The notes: generated by a model from the sequence alone, not told the origin. A stretch of 64,000 nt of DNA from Actinocorallia sp039871655 (GCF_039871655.1 NZ_JBDPLZ010000006.1:186001-250000); one strand, 5' to 3'. Positions 52,790-62,312 are shown, counted from the stretch's first letter. A program made the numbers and translations.

Positions 52790-53110
52790 GTCGGCCTTGG
52801 TGGCCTCTCCGGGCACGAGGATGGTCTCGTCGGGGGCCGCCGTCAGGGCCGCGAGCGAGGGCGCCCGCTCGTCCGGTGGAGTCGGTGTGAGCCGCGTCTT
52901 CGACGCCCTGGTGCCGCCGCGCTGGGCTTTGATCTCCACCCGCGTCGCGGCCGTGACCTTCGACGTGCGGATCGCGAACGACGCGGACCTGGTTCCGGCG
53001 GGCACCTTCGCACTGCGTGTCACCCTGGCGGCCGCTGATCCGCTCGTCAGCCTCACCGTGGTTCCCCGCGGTTCACCGGGACCGTAGTCGGTCGGCATCG
53101 AATGGAGCAC
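52790..53110 (-). pseudogene. Fragment of an Ig-like repeat surface protein
   Basis: The minus strand reads GEPRGTTVRLTSGSAAARVT, VPAGTRSASFAIRTSKVTAA and TRVEIKAQRGGTRASKTRL, the pattern of one bacterial Ig-like repeat (VP.GTRSASF.V.TS.V...T.V.I.A..GGT..). There is no signal peptide, no start with ribosome-binding site, and the frame runs on into antisense of the cupin. A lone decayed module. Confidence 0.45.
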
Positions 53111-53122
53111 GCCCTTCGGGGG

Positions 53123-53395
53123 CTATTCCGGCCGCATGTACCAACCGGCCGAGAAGTCTGCTCGCAGAACCAGTTCCTCCTGAACAAGGTGGTCGCTGCC
53201 ATCTAGAACGACTGCGCCGAGTACGTACTCTCGGTCGTCTTCCGGTTCGTTCAGTTCATTCGATCTAGGGGCGGGTGGCACATCGATGCGCAAGGGCATG
53301 TCGTCCGGCAGCCCTTCAAGCACGGTACGTAGCCTGCCGACCGTCCACTCCTCGGTTTCATGGCGATACCGCACTAGATTTGTGATATCGGTCAC
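53123..53395 (-). CDS. DUF6225-family small protein
   Basis: A 90-residue protein starting at GTG 53395 (VTDITNLVRYRHETEEWTVG). Motifs WTVGRLRTVLEGLPDDMPLR and DREYVLGAVVLDG fit the actinobacterial DUF6225 family, which has no known function. The ribosome-binding site is weak. Cytoplasmic. Confidence 0.7.
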   Translation of the reverse strand: MTDITNLVRYRHETEEWTVGRLRTVLEGLPDDMPLRIDVPPAPRSNELNEPEDDREYVLGAVVLDGSDHLVQEELVLRADFSAGWYMRPE

Positions 53396-53509
53396 GCTCG
53401 CAGGGTAGAGGACTTCGCTCCCATGCGGCGGCGGGATTCGGAAGGAAGGAACGGAATGGCGGGATGACTTTTCTGTAGGCTCGATCACCTGTCCGCCGGG
53501 GAGATCATC

Positions 53510-54880
53510 TTGCACAAGACCACCTGCAGACTCCTGACTCTGGTGCTGTCGTTCACCGTGGTCGGGATCGTCGCCGAAGGCGAGACGGCGGCCGCGGTGA
53601 AACCCGCGTCACCGTATGACTTCAACGGGGACGGACGCCGTGATCTCGTGACGGTGGTCGACGACAAGGCATCGGTGATCTTCCGGCGGAAGAAGGGGCT
53701 CGACCTGAAGAAGCCGCAGAAGTACTCGCTGCACGCCGGGATGACCGGACCGGAAACCATGGCCTCGGCGGACTTCGACCGCGACGGGTACGCCGACCTC
53801 GCGGTGGGTGATGACGGTGCCGTAGGCACGTTCAACCAGATCACCGTGGTGGTCGTCTTCGGTGGGAAGAACGGGCTGTCGAAGCGCCGGTTCCGGTACC
53901 GTCCGCCCGTCAAGGGGCTGGCCATCGACCTTTCGGTCGCGGACTTCGAGCGTGACGGCTACCCCGACCTGCTCGTGGGCTCCTCCTACCACGCCTACGT
54001 GATGCGGGGCGGGCCGAAGATCGCCACGAAGAGGCCCGCCCTCGTCTCGGTGCCGAACGTCAACACAGTCCCTCAGGGTTCTTCGCCGGGCGGGGCGAAC
54101 TACCTGATCTCCACCACGGCAGGCGACTTCACCGGAGACGGCCATCCCGACGTCGTCTCGATTGCTCAGGGCGCCCGGATCGGCCTCTCCCGCGGCAGCG
54201 TCGAAGGCCCGCGCTCGATGGTCTGGTGGGATGCGCCCGTGCCCATTGACCCCGGAGGAAAGATCAGTAGCGGTGATCTGGACGGAGACGGTTACACGGA
54301 CCTCGTCATAGCCATGGACATCAACGAGAAGGCTCCCGACGGGGGCCACTTCACCGTTCTGTACGGCAGTCAGACCGGCCTGCGGGCACGTCCCGGCAAG
54401 ACGCGCATCACCCAGAGCACCCCCGGTGTGCCGGGAACGGGGAGATCAGGGGAAGGGTTCGGTAGCGGTCCGCTCGCGGTGCAGGACGTGAACGGAGACG
54501 GGTACGCCGACGTCGCCGTGGGAGTCCGCTACAAGAAGCTCGGCGAGTACAGGCAGGCGGGCGCCGTCTGGATGCTCTACGGCTCCCGTAAGGGCCTGAC
54601 CGGGAAGAACAGCCAGATGTTCACCGTGAACACCCCGGGGGTCCCCGGCAAGCTCGGCAACCGCCAGTTCGGCCGGGAACTGGCTCTCCTCGATGTGCGT
54701 GGCGACTCCCGTCCGGATCTGATCGTCGAGACCGGCCATGGCGAGGCGAGATTCAACGCCGTGACCATCCTCTCCGGTACGAAGAAGGGCGTCACCACCA
54801 AGAAGGCCCTCTTCGTCACATCGGAGAAGACGACCGCCAAGGTCGGCTCGTTCGCCCTGTTCGGCATCCTGCCGCGTTGA
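53510..54880 (+). CDS. Secreted FG-GAP repeat protein
   Basis: A 456-residue exported protein starting at TTG 53510 (GGGGAG six bases before). Signal peptide MHKTTCRLLTLVLSFTVVGI, cleavage near TAAA. The chain carries FG-GAP repeats with calcium loops DFNGDGRRDLVTV, DFDRDGYADLAVG, DFERDGYPDLLVG, DFTGDGHPDVVSI, DLDGDGYTDLVIA, DVNGDGYADVAVG, DVRGDSRPDLIVE, forming a beta-propeller. A paralogue of the protein at 46.2 kb. Confidence 0.9.
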   Translation: MHKTTCRLLTLVLSFTVVGIVAEGETAAAVKPASPYDFNGDGRRDLVTVVDDKASVIFRRKKGLDLKKPQKYSLHAGMTGPETMASADFDRDGYADLAVGDDGAVGTFNQITVVVVFGGKNGLSKRRFRYRPPVKGLAIDLSVADFERDGYPDLLVGSSYHAYVMRGGPKIATKRPALVSVPNVNTVPQGSSPGGANYLISTTAGDFTGDGHPDVVSIAQGARIGLSRGSVEGPRSMVWWDAPVPIDPGGKISSGDLDGDGYTDLVIAMDINEKAPDGGHFTVLYGSQTGLRARPGKTRITQSTPGVPGTGRSGEGFGSGPLAVQDVNGDGYADVAVGVRYKKLGEYRQAGAVWMLYGSRKGLTGKNSQMFTVNTPGVPGKLGNRQFGRELALLDVRGDSRPDLIVETGHGEARFNAVTILSGTKKGVTTKKALFVTSEKTTAKVGSFALFGILPR

Positions 54881-55551
54881 GACCCTCCGTCCCGCCGAAG
54901 GACCGGCCTGGCTGACGACAACGCTCGCGGTGGATCCGGGCGGGCAGAGCGCCAGGCCGGATCAGGCGATATCCGAACCGATGATCTCTTTCAGGTGGTG
55001 GGAGGTCGTCAACGGCTCGATCGTCCCCGGACCGAGCGGGAGCACGCTCACCTCCATCGACGCCCCGGTCGTCTCCGGCAAGGTCGCTGGCTGGTCGTCG
55101 ACCGGGTCCCCGTCGGCGGCGGCCCGGCGGGAGGAAACAACGCCGCGATCTTCACACTTCCCTGAGGCTCCGTGAAGGGCATGCGTGGCAGGGTGAAAAG
55201 CCCTCGACGGCAGCCGCGCTCCTCGCCCTTCCCGCGGAGGCCGCCTCGGCGCCGGAGACGCTGAAGCCCGCCTGGACGAGCCTGCTTCGGGCGCGGACGA
55301 GTTCAACGTGTCCTGCTCGCCTGCCGACCGATCACGTAATACGTGTCCGAGCCGCGTCCAGCCTGTCTTGGACATCGCCATCGGATCGCCTGTCAGGTGG
55401 CCGCTGACCTGGCAGAAGGCGTGTCCGCCTGTCCAGAAGAGCCTGTCGGACAGGCTGACAACACCGATCTTCTTGTGGACACGTACGCGAAACCGAAACG
55501 GTGGTCTTCGCCTCGGGAGTCGCCCCCCAACACCTGAAACCAGGAGAAACG
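54881..55551. other. Gap with no firm gene
   Basis: Around 54930-55110 the plus strand reads FRWWEVVNGSIVPGPSGSTL, which could be a remnant, but I cannot place it and no ribosome-binding site is seen. The remainder to the next start shows nothing I can support. Confidence 0.4.
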
Positions 55552-56397
55552 ATGAAGCTGCCCTCATGCGCCGCCGCCCTCACGGCGGCCGCCCTGCTCG
55601 CTTCCCTGACCGGAGCGTCAGGGGCGCCGGCGGCACAGGCGGCCGACGTCAAGGCCCTTCCGAAAGTGAACATGGAGGCCACCCTCAAGGCTGCCCAGAT
55701 CGATCCGCGGCGGCCTGACGACAAGCTGACCCCGGGCGCCAAGGCGAGCGTGCTCCTCGTCGAGCGGGCGCTGCGCGACCGGCGCCTTCTCGCCGCGAAG
55801 TGGGTGGACGGTTACTTCGGCACCGCGACGGTCGTCGCCTACAGGAAGTACCAGAAGTCGCTCGGCTTCACCGGTCTCGACACCAACGGCCTTCCGGGCA
55901 AGAGGTCGCTCACCAAGCTCGGAGCCGGCCGCTTCAAGGTCACCCGCACCATCGGCCCGGGGCCCCGGGTGTCCAGCGGCGGCGTCCTCATCAACACCCG
56001 TACACGGAGCATGCTGGCCGAGGCGAAGCGGCTGCTCGGCCGCAAGCTCGTGCTGGATCAGGGGTCGTACAACCCCGGCGGCGACCCCACGTCCGCGGGC
56101 ACCCACGACGGCGGCGGCGCCATCGACATCTCGGTACGAGGGATGAGTTCCGCCACCCGCACCGCGGCCGTCCGCGCGTTGCGCCGTGTCGGCTTCGCGG
56201 CATGGGTGCGCAGCCCCGAGCAAGGCGACTGGCCGTGGCACATCCACGCCGTCGCCATCAACGACACCGACCTCTCCAGCCAGGCCCAGAACCAGGTCGG
56301 CGACTACTACCTCGGTCTCAACGGGCTCTCCGGCCGCGGCCGGGACGACGGCCCGAAGGTGACCATCCGCACCTGGGAGGAGTACCAGCGCCGCTGA
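55552..56397 (+). CDS. Secreted peptidoglycan-binding protein with M15-like peptidase domain
   Basis: A 281-residue exported protein. Signal peptide MKLPSCAAALTAAALLASLT, cleavage near AQAAD. Residues 45-115 form a PG_binding_1-type domain (KASVLLVERALRDRRLLAAK, FGTATVVAYRKYQKSLGF). Residues 160-260 match a D-Ala-D-Ala carboxypeptidase/M15-like fold: GTHDGGGAIDIS (His, Asp) and WPWHIHAVAIND (His) would bind zinc. ATG follows CAGGAGAAACG. First of three wall-active genes in a row. Confidence 0.85.
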   Translation: MKLPSCAAALTAAALLASLTGASGAPAAQAADVKALPKVNMEATLKAAQIDPRRPDDKLTPGAKASVLLVERALRDRRLLAAKWVDGYFGTATVVAYRKYQKSLGFTGLDTNGLPGKRSLTKLGAGRFKVTRTIGPGPRVSSGGVLINTRTRSMLAEAKRLLGRKLVLDQGSYNPGGDPTSAGTHDGGGAIDISVRGMSSATRTAAVRALRRVGFAAWVRSPEQGDWPWHIHAVAINDTDLSSQAQNQVGDYYLGLNGLSGRGRDDGPKVTIRTWEEYQRR

Positions 56398-56476
56398 CCT
56401 CTCCCTGAAACACCCCCACCACCAATAACGCTGACAACACCGGCAATGCCGATACACAGACAGAAGGAAACGCATC

Positions 56477-57370
56477 ATGGGAAAACTCACCAAGACCCTC
56501 ACCGTGACGACCGCCATGATGGCGATCGGCGGAGCGGTGGTCGCCACCGCTCCGTCCGCCTCGGCGGCGGGCCGTGACGGCGTCTGCCAGACCGGCGAGT
56601 TCTGCTACTACTTCAACAGCAACAACAAGGGATCGGTCTCCGACTTCACCAAATCCGTCGCCGACTACGCCACCACGCAGCCCTCCTGCTACGACTTCAA
56701 GGGCGCCGGCGCCGGCAAGGGCAAGTGCATCAAGAACGAAGCCGCCTCCGTCTGGAACCGCAGCAAGAAAACCGTCCGCGTCTACTTCAACAGCAACTAC
56801 AGCGGCGCCTACCAGGACTTCAAGCCTGGCGCCAAGGGCAACCTGAACGCCACCCTGAAGAACCAGAACGCCTCGCACCAGTTCGGCCCGTCGAACTCGA
56901 AGCGCGTCAACATGTCGTACGCGCTGTACAAGGCCGGCGGCGGCCGGATCACCTGCGGTTTCGACGGTTACACCAACACCGCCGGCCGGCACGAGGGCAT
57001 CGACCTCGCCCGCGGCGTGGGTTCGAAGGTCTACTCCCTGACGAGCGGCAAGGTCACCTACGTCGGGCGCGGTTACAACGGCAGGGCGGGACTCTCCACG
57101 ATCGCGATCTACAACGCCTCGCTGAAGAAGACGGTCATCTACCTGCACTCCGCTCCGAAGTCCTCCCTGCGTGCGGGGCAGAACGTCAAGCGCGGCCAGC
57201 TCATCGCCACCGAGGCGTGGCGCGGGGTCTCGTACAAGTCGAGCGCGCACACCCATGTCGAGATGCGCCCCGGACGCCAGACGGGAGCCTCCAAGAGCGT
57301 CGGCGACCCGGTCCTGAGCAACCCGAACCCGAACTCGTTCTGGATCTCCCAGGGCTACAACATCCGATAA
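56477..57370 (+). CDS. Secreted I36-inhibitor-domain M23 endopeptidase
   Basis: A 297-residue exported protein. Signal peptide MGKLTKTLTVTTAMMAIGGA, cleavage near SASAA. Residues 35-130 are a peptidase-inhibitor I36-type domain (CQTGEFCYYFNSNNKGSVSD, CIKNEAASVWNRSKKTVRVY). Residues 155-285 are an M23/LytM fold with GRHEGIDLA (His, Asp), IYLHSAPKS and SSAHTHVEMRPG (HxH), all zinc or catalytic residues. It would cut peptide bridges of peptidoglycan. The inhibitor-like half is nearly identical in DNA to the next gene. Confidence 0.9.
   Translation: MGKLTKTLTVTTAMMAIGGAVVATAPSASAAGRDGVCQTGEFCYYFNSNNKGSVSDFTKSVADYATTQPSCYDFKGAGAGKGKCIKNEAASVWNRSKKTVRVYFNSNYSGAYQDFKPGAKGNLNATLKNQNASHQFGPSNSKRVNMSYALYKAGGGRITCGFDGYTNTAGRHEGIDLARGVGSKVYSLTSGKVTYVGRGYNGRAGLSTIAIYNASLKKTVIYLHSAPKSSLRAGQNVKRGQLIATEAWRGVSYKSSAHTHVEMRPGRQTGASKSVGDPVLSNPNPNSFWISQGYNIR
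56521..56882 (+). repeat. Near-identical I36-domain segment, copy 1
   Basis: Matches 57461-57822 at an offset of 940 bp with only a few differences, covering the end of the signal peptide and the I36-type domain. Confidence 0.9.
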
Positions 57371-57404
57371 CGCGCCGCGGCCTCTGAGAGAAGAAGAAGC
57401 GACT

Positions 57405-58361
57405 GTGTCCACACGAACTGTACGGCTGATCTCGCGGCTCACTGCGGCGACCGCCGCGATGGCGATCGGCGGAGCGGTGGTCGCCACCGCGTCGCCCGCC
57501 TCGGCGGCGGGCCGTGACGGCGTCTGCCAGACCGGCGAGTTCTGCTACTACTTCAACAGCAACAACAAGGGATCGGTCTCCGACTTCACCAAATCCGTCG
57601 CCGACTACGCCACCACGCAGCCCTCCTGCTACGACTTCAAGGGCGCCGGCGCCGGCAAGGGCAAGTGCATCAAGAACGAAGCCGCCTCCGTCTGGAACCG
57701 CAGCAAGAAAACCGTCCGCGTCTACTTCAACAGCAACTACAAGGGCGCCTACCAGGACTTCAGGCCCGGCGCCAAGGGCAACCTCGAAACCGGCCTGAAG
57801 AACCAGAACGCCTCGCACAAGTTCCTGAGCTCCACGCCGTCGACCCCGACCGGCTGCAAGACCGACGGCACCCACACCAAGCTCCCCACGACGATCCTCG
57901 TCTACCGGGAGTCCCTCAACCGCGTGGACCGGGTCAAGTTCAAGGACTACGTCAAGAACGTCCTGCCCAACGAGTGGTACGCGAGCTGGCCGAAGGAGTC
58001 CCTCAAGGCCGGGGCCGTCGCCGTCAAGAACTACGGCTGGTACTGGGCGCTGAGCTCGACGCGCAAGACGGCGAGCGGCAAGTGCTTCGACGTCTACGAC
58101 AGCACGGGCAGCCAGGTGTACAGGCCCGGCTCCGCGAAGGCCGCGACGAACGCCGCGGTGAACGCGATGTGGAAGACCCGGCTGACCAAGGGCGGGAAGA
58201 TCTTCCAAGCCCAGTACTGCCAGAACACGACGGCGTGCTCCACGTGGTGGCGCAACGGCGAGTGGATGTCGCAGGAGGGCTCCCGCGACAGGGCCAGAGC
58301 GGGCTGGAGCCACTCCAGGATCCTCAAGTACTACTACAAGGGGATCACCATCAAGTCCTGA
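57405..58361 (+). CDS. Secreted I36-inhibitor-domain SpoIID/LytB-like protein
   Basis: A 318-residue exported protein starting at GTG 57405 (AGAAGAAGAAGCGACT before). Signal peptide ends near SPASAA. The I36-type domain repeats that of the previous gene. Residues 165-310 are SpoIID/LytB-like: VDRVKFKDYVKNVLPNEWYA then KESLKAGAVAVKNYGWYWAL. SpoIID members are lytic transglycosylases on glycan strands; the conserved Glu is in NEWY. Tandem with M23 protein, 34 bp apart. Confidence 0.88.
   Translation: MSTRTVRLISRLTAATAAMAIGGAVVATASPASAAGRDGVCQTGEFCYYFNSNNKGSVSDFTKSVADYATTQPSCYDFKGAGAGKGKCIKNEAASVWNRSKKTVRVYFNSNYKGAYQDFRPGAKGNLETGLKNQNASHKFLSSTPSTPTGCKTDGTHTKLPTTILVYRESLNRVDRVKFKDYVKNVLPNEWYASWPKESLKAGAVAVKNYGWYWALSSTRKTASGKCFDVYDSTGSQVYRPGSAKAATNAAVNAMWKTRLTKGGKIFQAQYCQNTTACSTWWRNGEWMSQEGSRDRARAGWSHSRILKYYYKGITIKS
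57461..57822 (+). repeat. Near-identical I36-domain segment, copy 2
   Basis: Second copy of 56521-56882; the match ends at NQNASH, after which the catalytic domains differ completely. Confidence 0.9.
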
Positions 58362-58414
58362 GCCCCTGAGACCGTCCGGCTCTAGCTTCCCGCCGTGTCA
58401 TGCACGGCGGGAAG

Positions 58415-59473
58415 CTAGCGTCCGTCGACGATGATCTGGAAGTTGACCGGCCTGCTTCCGGGAAACGCGATCCTCTCCGAAGCGTCCACCATCTTGAACC
58501 GCACGTAGCACAGGCCCGACTTCCTCGGCGTGGTGATGTCGGTCTGGATTTCCACCATCTCGCCGGGTTTCGTGTCTTTGATCGGCACGTGAGTGATGGT
58601 CTGGCATTGATCGGCGTGCTGCGGGAAATCGAGGCGAAGCAGCGAGTACCCCTTCCACGGCACGGTCCCGACGTTCTTGAACCGCCATACCTTGGTCACG
58701 GTCTTGCCGGCACCGACACGTGTGCAGTCGGGAAGCGTGATGTCCGCGATGAACTCGGCCGCGTCGCCCTTGTGCGCCGGCGGTGCCGGAGACGGGTTGG
58801 CCGAGCGCACCGGGCAGTCGGCCGGGGACAACAGCGCGGCACTCGATGGAGGGCCGGACGGGTTCGGGCTCTCCCCGTCTGGTCCGGAGCCGCGGTCGAG
58901 GTCGGCCGCGATGAGGGCCACCGTCCCCATACCGACGGCCGCCGTCGCGAGCGCGGCCGCCGTCGAGCGGGTCAGCCGGAATCTCCGGCGCCTCGGCACA
59001 GGGCGGACGGGCAGGACGTCGCCCGAGATCTCGTCGGGCGGCGGCGTGGGCACGGATACCGAGGCCTCGCCGGCGGGCCGGGGCGCTTGCGGCCCGATGG
59101 CGACGATGTGCACGGTACGACGTTCCGCGGCGCCTGTGGCGGAGGCCGCGAGTTCACCGGGCGGACGATCCGTCGAGGTGTCCGCGCGGATCGAAGGATC
59201 TCCGGCGCTCGCCGATCTGACCGTTCGGTTCGCCTTCTCCCAGCGTTCGCGGTACGCGTCCGGGTCCGCACCGCACGCCTTGACGAACTCGACGGTGGTC
59301 TCCCAGCTCGGGAGCCGGTTGCCCTTTGTGGCTTCGTGCAACGTCGTGTGGGAGATCGCCCCCGACCGGCCGGACATCTCCCGGAAAGATGGGGTGCCGA
59401 CTGAGTTGCGCAGTTCCTGCAGAGCCGCCGCGAAGCTTTCGATCGCTTCCGCACGCGCACGCCTGTCGTCCAC
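58415..59473 (-). CDS. Helix-turn-helix / membrane / NBR1-Ig-like protein (A)
   Basis: A 352-residue protein. Residues 10-80 are an XRE-like helix-turn-helix (FREMSGRSGAISHTTLHEAT, then LPSWETTVEFVKACGADP). One membrane helix lies near 170-190 (AAALATAAVGMGTVALIAA). The C-terminal 110 residues form an NBR1-type Ig domain: VTKVWRFKNVGTVPWKGYSL, HADQCQTITHVPI, CYVRFKMVDASERIAFPG. So DNA- or protein-binding inside, Ig domain outside. A close relative lies at 60.7-61.7 kb. Confidence 0.85.
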   Translation of the reverse strand: MDDRRARAEAIESFAAALQELRNSVGTPSFREMSGRSGAISHTTLHEATKGNRLPSWETTVEFVKACGADPDAYRERWEKANRTVRSASAGDPSIRADTSTDRPPGELAASATGAAERRTVHIVAIGPQAPRPAGEASVSVPTPPPDEISGDVLPVRPVPRRRRFRLTRSTAAALATAAVGMGTVALIAADLDRGSGPDGESPNPSGPPSSAALLSPADCPVRSANPSPAPPAHKGDAAEFIADITLPDCTRVGAGKTVTKVWRFKNVGTVPWKGYSLLRLDFPQHADQCQTITHVPIKDTKPGEMVEIQTDITTPRKSGLCYVRFKMVDASERIAFPGSRPVNFQIIVDGR

Positions 59474-59728
59474 CGGGCGAAGCTAACAGCACGCACGGTC
59501 TTCACTCAACTCGAACCGGTATCGGCATACAAAGTCGGATGAGTCGGTACTAACAGGCTAGATCCGGATCGTCTTTCGGCGAAGTCGTCCTCTGTAGCGG
59601 CGTCCGCGAGTGCCACATGGTCCGGCACGACACGGCGCTCGGTTCGAGGGCACCTCGTGAAGAGGCGGACTCGACCGGTCGAATCCGCCTCTTCCGCCGG
59701 ACCGTCCGTGTCGGACGGTCCGGATGGG

Positions 59729-60139
59729 TCAGCCGCAGTTGGTCTTGCGCTCGCCGCCCTCGGTGCCGCTGATGCGTCCCATCCAGTCCACGCACCGGCC
59801 CGCGGCGGACAGGTAGATCGGGCCGGCGTAGGACGTGAAGTAGCCGCCCTGGAAGGCCGGCCAGTGGCTTCCGACCGGATAGACCCCCAGGCCCACCTCG
59901 ACGAGCACGGCCGAGCCGACGGTGTTGCGCTTGGCGATCGCGCAGTTCTTGCCGGTGGACGAGTTGTAGGTGAGGAACACCGTCCCCTTGGTTCCGATCG
60001 CGTCGGAGTTGACGACCTTGTATCCGGACCCGCACTCGCCCCCGTAGGTGGCCGCGGACGCGGGCGCGGCGGCGACCAGCGTGCCGGCCAGCGCGGCGGC
60101 GGTACAGGCGACGGTGGCGGCGGTCTTGGTGAACTTCAT
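59729..60139 (-). CDS. SapA-like spore-associated secreted protein (A)
   Basis: A 136-residue exported protein: signal peptide MKFTKTAATVACTAAALAGT, cleavage near ASAAT. The mature part YGGECGSGYKVVN, TVFLTYNSSTGKNCAI, YAGPIYLSAAGRCVDWMG, KTNCG has four Cys and matches spore-associated protein A of Streptomyces. ATG 60139 follows GAAGGGACC. Tandem with a second SapA-like gene 26 bp upstream. Confidence 0.85.
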   Translation of the reverse strand: MKFTKTAATVACTAAALAGTLVAAAPASAATYGGECGSGYKVVNSDAIGTKGTVFLTYNSSTGKNCAIAKRNTVGSAVLVEVGLGVYPVGSHWPAFQGGYFTSYAGPIYLSAAGRCVDWMGRISGTEGGERKTNCG

Positions 60140-60165
60140 ATGGTCCCTTCGGTGCTCGTCGTCGG

Positions 60166-60576
60166 TCAGCCGCAGTTGGTGCGAAGGATCGTCCTGGAGG
60201 CCGTCCCGATGGTGCCGCCCCAGTCGACGCACGAACCCGCCGCCGACACGTAGACCGGCCCGGCGTAGGTGGTGTAGTTGCCGGGATCGTCGATCCAGGT
60301 GGTGGTGCCGGAGCGGCGGATGTAGGCGTCCATCGGCGCGGCCGCACCCGGCTTCTCCCGCACGGTGACGACGCAGTTCTTCCCCGTGGAAGAGTTGTAC
60401 GTCAGATAGATCGTGCCGCGGGCATCGGAGAAATCAGCCAGGTTCACCACGTTGTAGCCCGAGCCGCACTGCCCCCCATAGAGCGCGGCTGAGGCCGGAG
60501 CGGCCACGACCACGGCTCCCGCCGTCGCGGCCGCCGCGGTGAGTCCCAGCGTGGTGATCTTCCTCGAAATACGCAC
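60166..60576 (-). CDS. SapA-like spore-associated secreted protein (B)
   Basis: A 136-residue paralogue: VRISRKITTLGLTAAAATAG, cleavage near ASAAL, then YGGQCGSGYNVVN, TIYLTYNSSTGKNCVV, YAGPVYVSAAGSCVDWGG and RTNCG. The same four Cys. GTG 60576 follows AAGGGAAACC. Likely coat or surface protein with its neighbour; function in this family is poorly known. Confidence 0.85.
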   Translation of the reverse strand: MRISRKITTLGLTAAAATAGAVVVAAPASAALYGGQCGSGYNVVNLADFSDARGTIYLTYNSSTGKNCVVTVREKPGAAAPMDAYIRRSGTTTWIDDPGNYTTYAGPVYVSAAGSCVDWGGTIGTASRTILRTNCG

Positions 60577-60704
60577 GACGAGGTTTCCCTTTCCGTTGCG
60601 GTTCGTTGCCCACGACGCTGGCACGGGACGCCGGCCGCCGCCAAGCGATCTTCATCCGGTCGTCGTCCGATGAACTTCGGACAAATGAACCGCAGGTCAG
60701 GGGC

Positions 60705-61637
60705 TCAGCCGACGCGCACGTCCAAGAAGATCGCACGCTTGCCGGGGAAGAAGGTGCGGCCCTGCGCATCGACCATCTTCCAATAGATGCGGCAGGTGCC
60801 GGACTGCTCGGGCGCCCTCACCCGCACCCGGATGTCGACGCTCTGCCCCGGCGACGTCCGGGGGATCTCGGCCCTCTCCGGAGCGTGGCAGATGGTGTCG
60901 TTCGCGCGCATGAGAAAACGGTCCTTCCACTCCACCGTTCCGGTGTTCCGGAGCCGCCACACCTTCTCGAAGGTCTCGCCCTTCTCCACCAGAGTGCCGT
61001 CCGGGTAGGTGACGTCCTTCTCGAAGCGCGAATCGTCCACCTGCAGCGGAGGCTGCGCCCGCTGCTCCACGGGGTCCTTGGAGGATCCGCTCCTGAAGAA
61101 CGCGGCGCCCCCGGCGACGACGGCCAGCACCGCGAACACGACGACGGCCGCCAGTCCGCCCCGCAGGCGGGAACGCCGCGGCGGTGAAGGCGGTCGAACG
61201 ACCGGGACGGTCACCACTTCCGGCCGGGCATCGGACGGGACGACAGCCGTCTCCGCTTTCTCCACGGCGACGTCCGCGCCCGCGAGATCGGCGTCCTGGA
61301 GTTCCATGAGGACCTTCGTCCGGCGCCAGACCTCGTGCCACTCGCGTTCGGTCTCCTCCGGGTCCCGGCCCAGCCGCTCGACCGCCAGGACCCGGACGAA
61401 CTCCCAGGTCGTCCCCCAGCTCGGCAGCGTCCGCCCCTGCGCCGCGGAGGCCAGCGACGACTTCGACGCCGCGGCGCCCAGCAGGGAGGACATCTCGGCG
61501 AACGAAGGATCGCCCGCCTCTATCTTGAGCCGCCACAACCGGTCCGCGAACGCGGCGACCGGCCCCTCGTCCGGGTCGGGACGGTTGGGTTTCCGCCCGC
61601 GCTGTCCGCGTCCGTCGACCTGTGCTGGTTCTCGCAC
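60705..61637 (-). CDS. Helix-turn-helix / membrane / NBR1-Ig-like protein (B)
   Basis: About 310 residues, same layout as the protein at 58.4 kb: helix-turn-helix-like N-domain (DPSFAEMSSLLGAAASKSSL, TLPSWGTTWEFVRVLAVERL), one membrane helix (LRGGLAAVVVFAVLAVVAGG), then an NBR1-type Ig domain (EKVWRLRNTGTVEWKDRFLM, RIYWKMVDAQGRTFFPGKRA). GTG 61637 follows GGCGGGGATCAG; ATG 61697 is another candidate. It lies upstream of both SapA-like genes on the same strand. Confidence 0.82.
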   Translation of the reverse strand: MREPAQVDGRGQRGRKPNRPDPDEGPVAAFADRLWRLKIEAGDPSFAEMSSLLGAAASKSSLASAAQGRTLPSWGTTWEFVRVLAVERLGRDPEETEREWHEVWRRTKVLMELQDADLAGADVAVEKAETAVVPSDARPEVVTVPVVRPPSPPRRSRLRGGLAAVVVFAVLAVVAGGAAFFRSGSSKDPVEQRAQPPLQVDDSRFEKDVTYPDGTLVEKGETFEKVWRLRNTGTVEWKDRFLMRANDTICHAPERAEIPRTSPGQSVDIRVRVRAPEQSGTCRIYWKMVDAQGRTFFPGKRAIFLDVRVG

Positions 61638-61703
61638 CTGATCCCCGCCCAGTTTGAATCCCTGCACGACATGAGAAGGGGCAGACCGCCCAGCCATCGA
61701 CAA

Positions 61704-62312
61704 TACCGATCACAGCTGTCGCACCCGCCCCCGCCAGCCGGACCGGCCTTCACCGATGGGCGGGCGCAGTGTGGTCGCGGGTCGACGGTTCGCCGTGGAG
61801 GCATACGCAGGAGCGGAATACAAGGCTGCGTCCCGGCCTTTTCTCCGACCGACCTTCACTGCCTTGTGCTCGATCTTTCCACCGAGGTTACGACCACGAC
61901 AGAGAATGGCGCAGCAACCAAGATCTATTCGATTATCCGCATGGTCGTCCACATCCACCGGATTCATTTCCCGGGGGCACGGAATCCTTGAGAAGCGCAC
62001 GGGACAACGCCGCCGGTCCCTCGGCCGAGACCGGAGCCCTCCCCCTGGTGAACTGCCGAAACAGCAATATATTGTCACTAAATTCCGGAAACCAGAGAAC
62101 TGTATTGATGCACCGCAAAGGCCAGCGTGAACCTACAATCCAGACATCATCCGCCTATCCCGACCTCAAGATAAAGGGAGGTTAATGAGGAGACCATACT
62201 CAGGTATTCGATTGCCACTTCCAGTGCGCCCGGCGTCGATGGCCGTGCTATTCCTAGCTGTGCCTCACATCCGTAGGCGAACAGCACTCCCGAAAAGGAG
62301 ACAGGAGCTCAG
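61704..62312. other. Intergenic region without supported gene
   Basis: About 0.6 kb. Several frames are open but none has a ribosome-binding site and a family likeness. Local AT content seems higher (61860-62200), as for a promoter-rich or decayed stretch. GGAGACAGGAG at its right end is the ribosome-binding site of the next gene. Confidence 0.5.
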
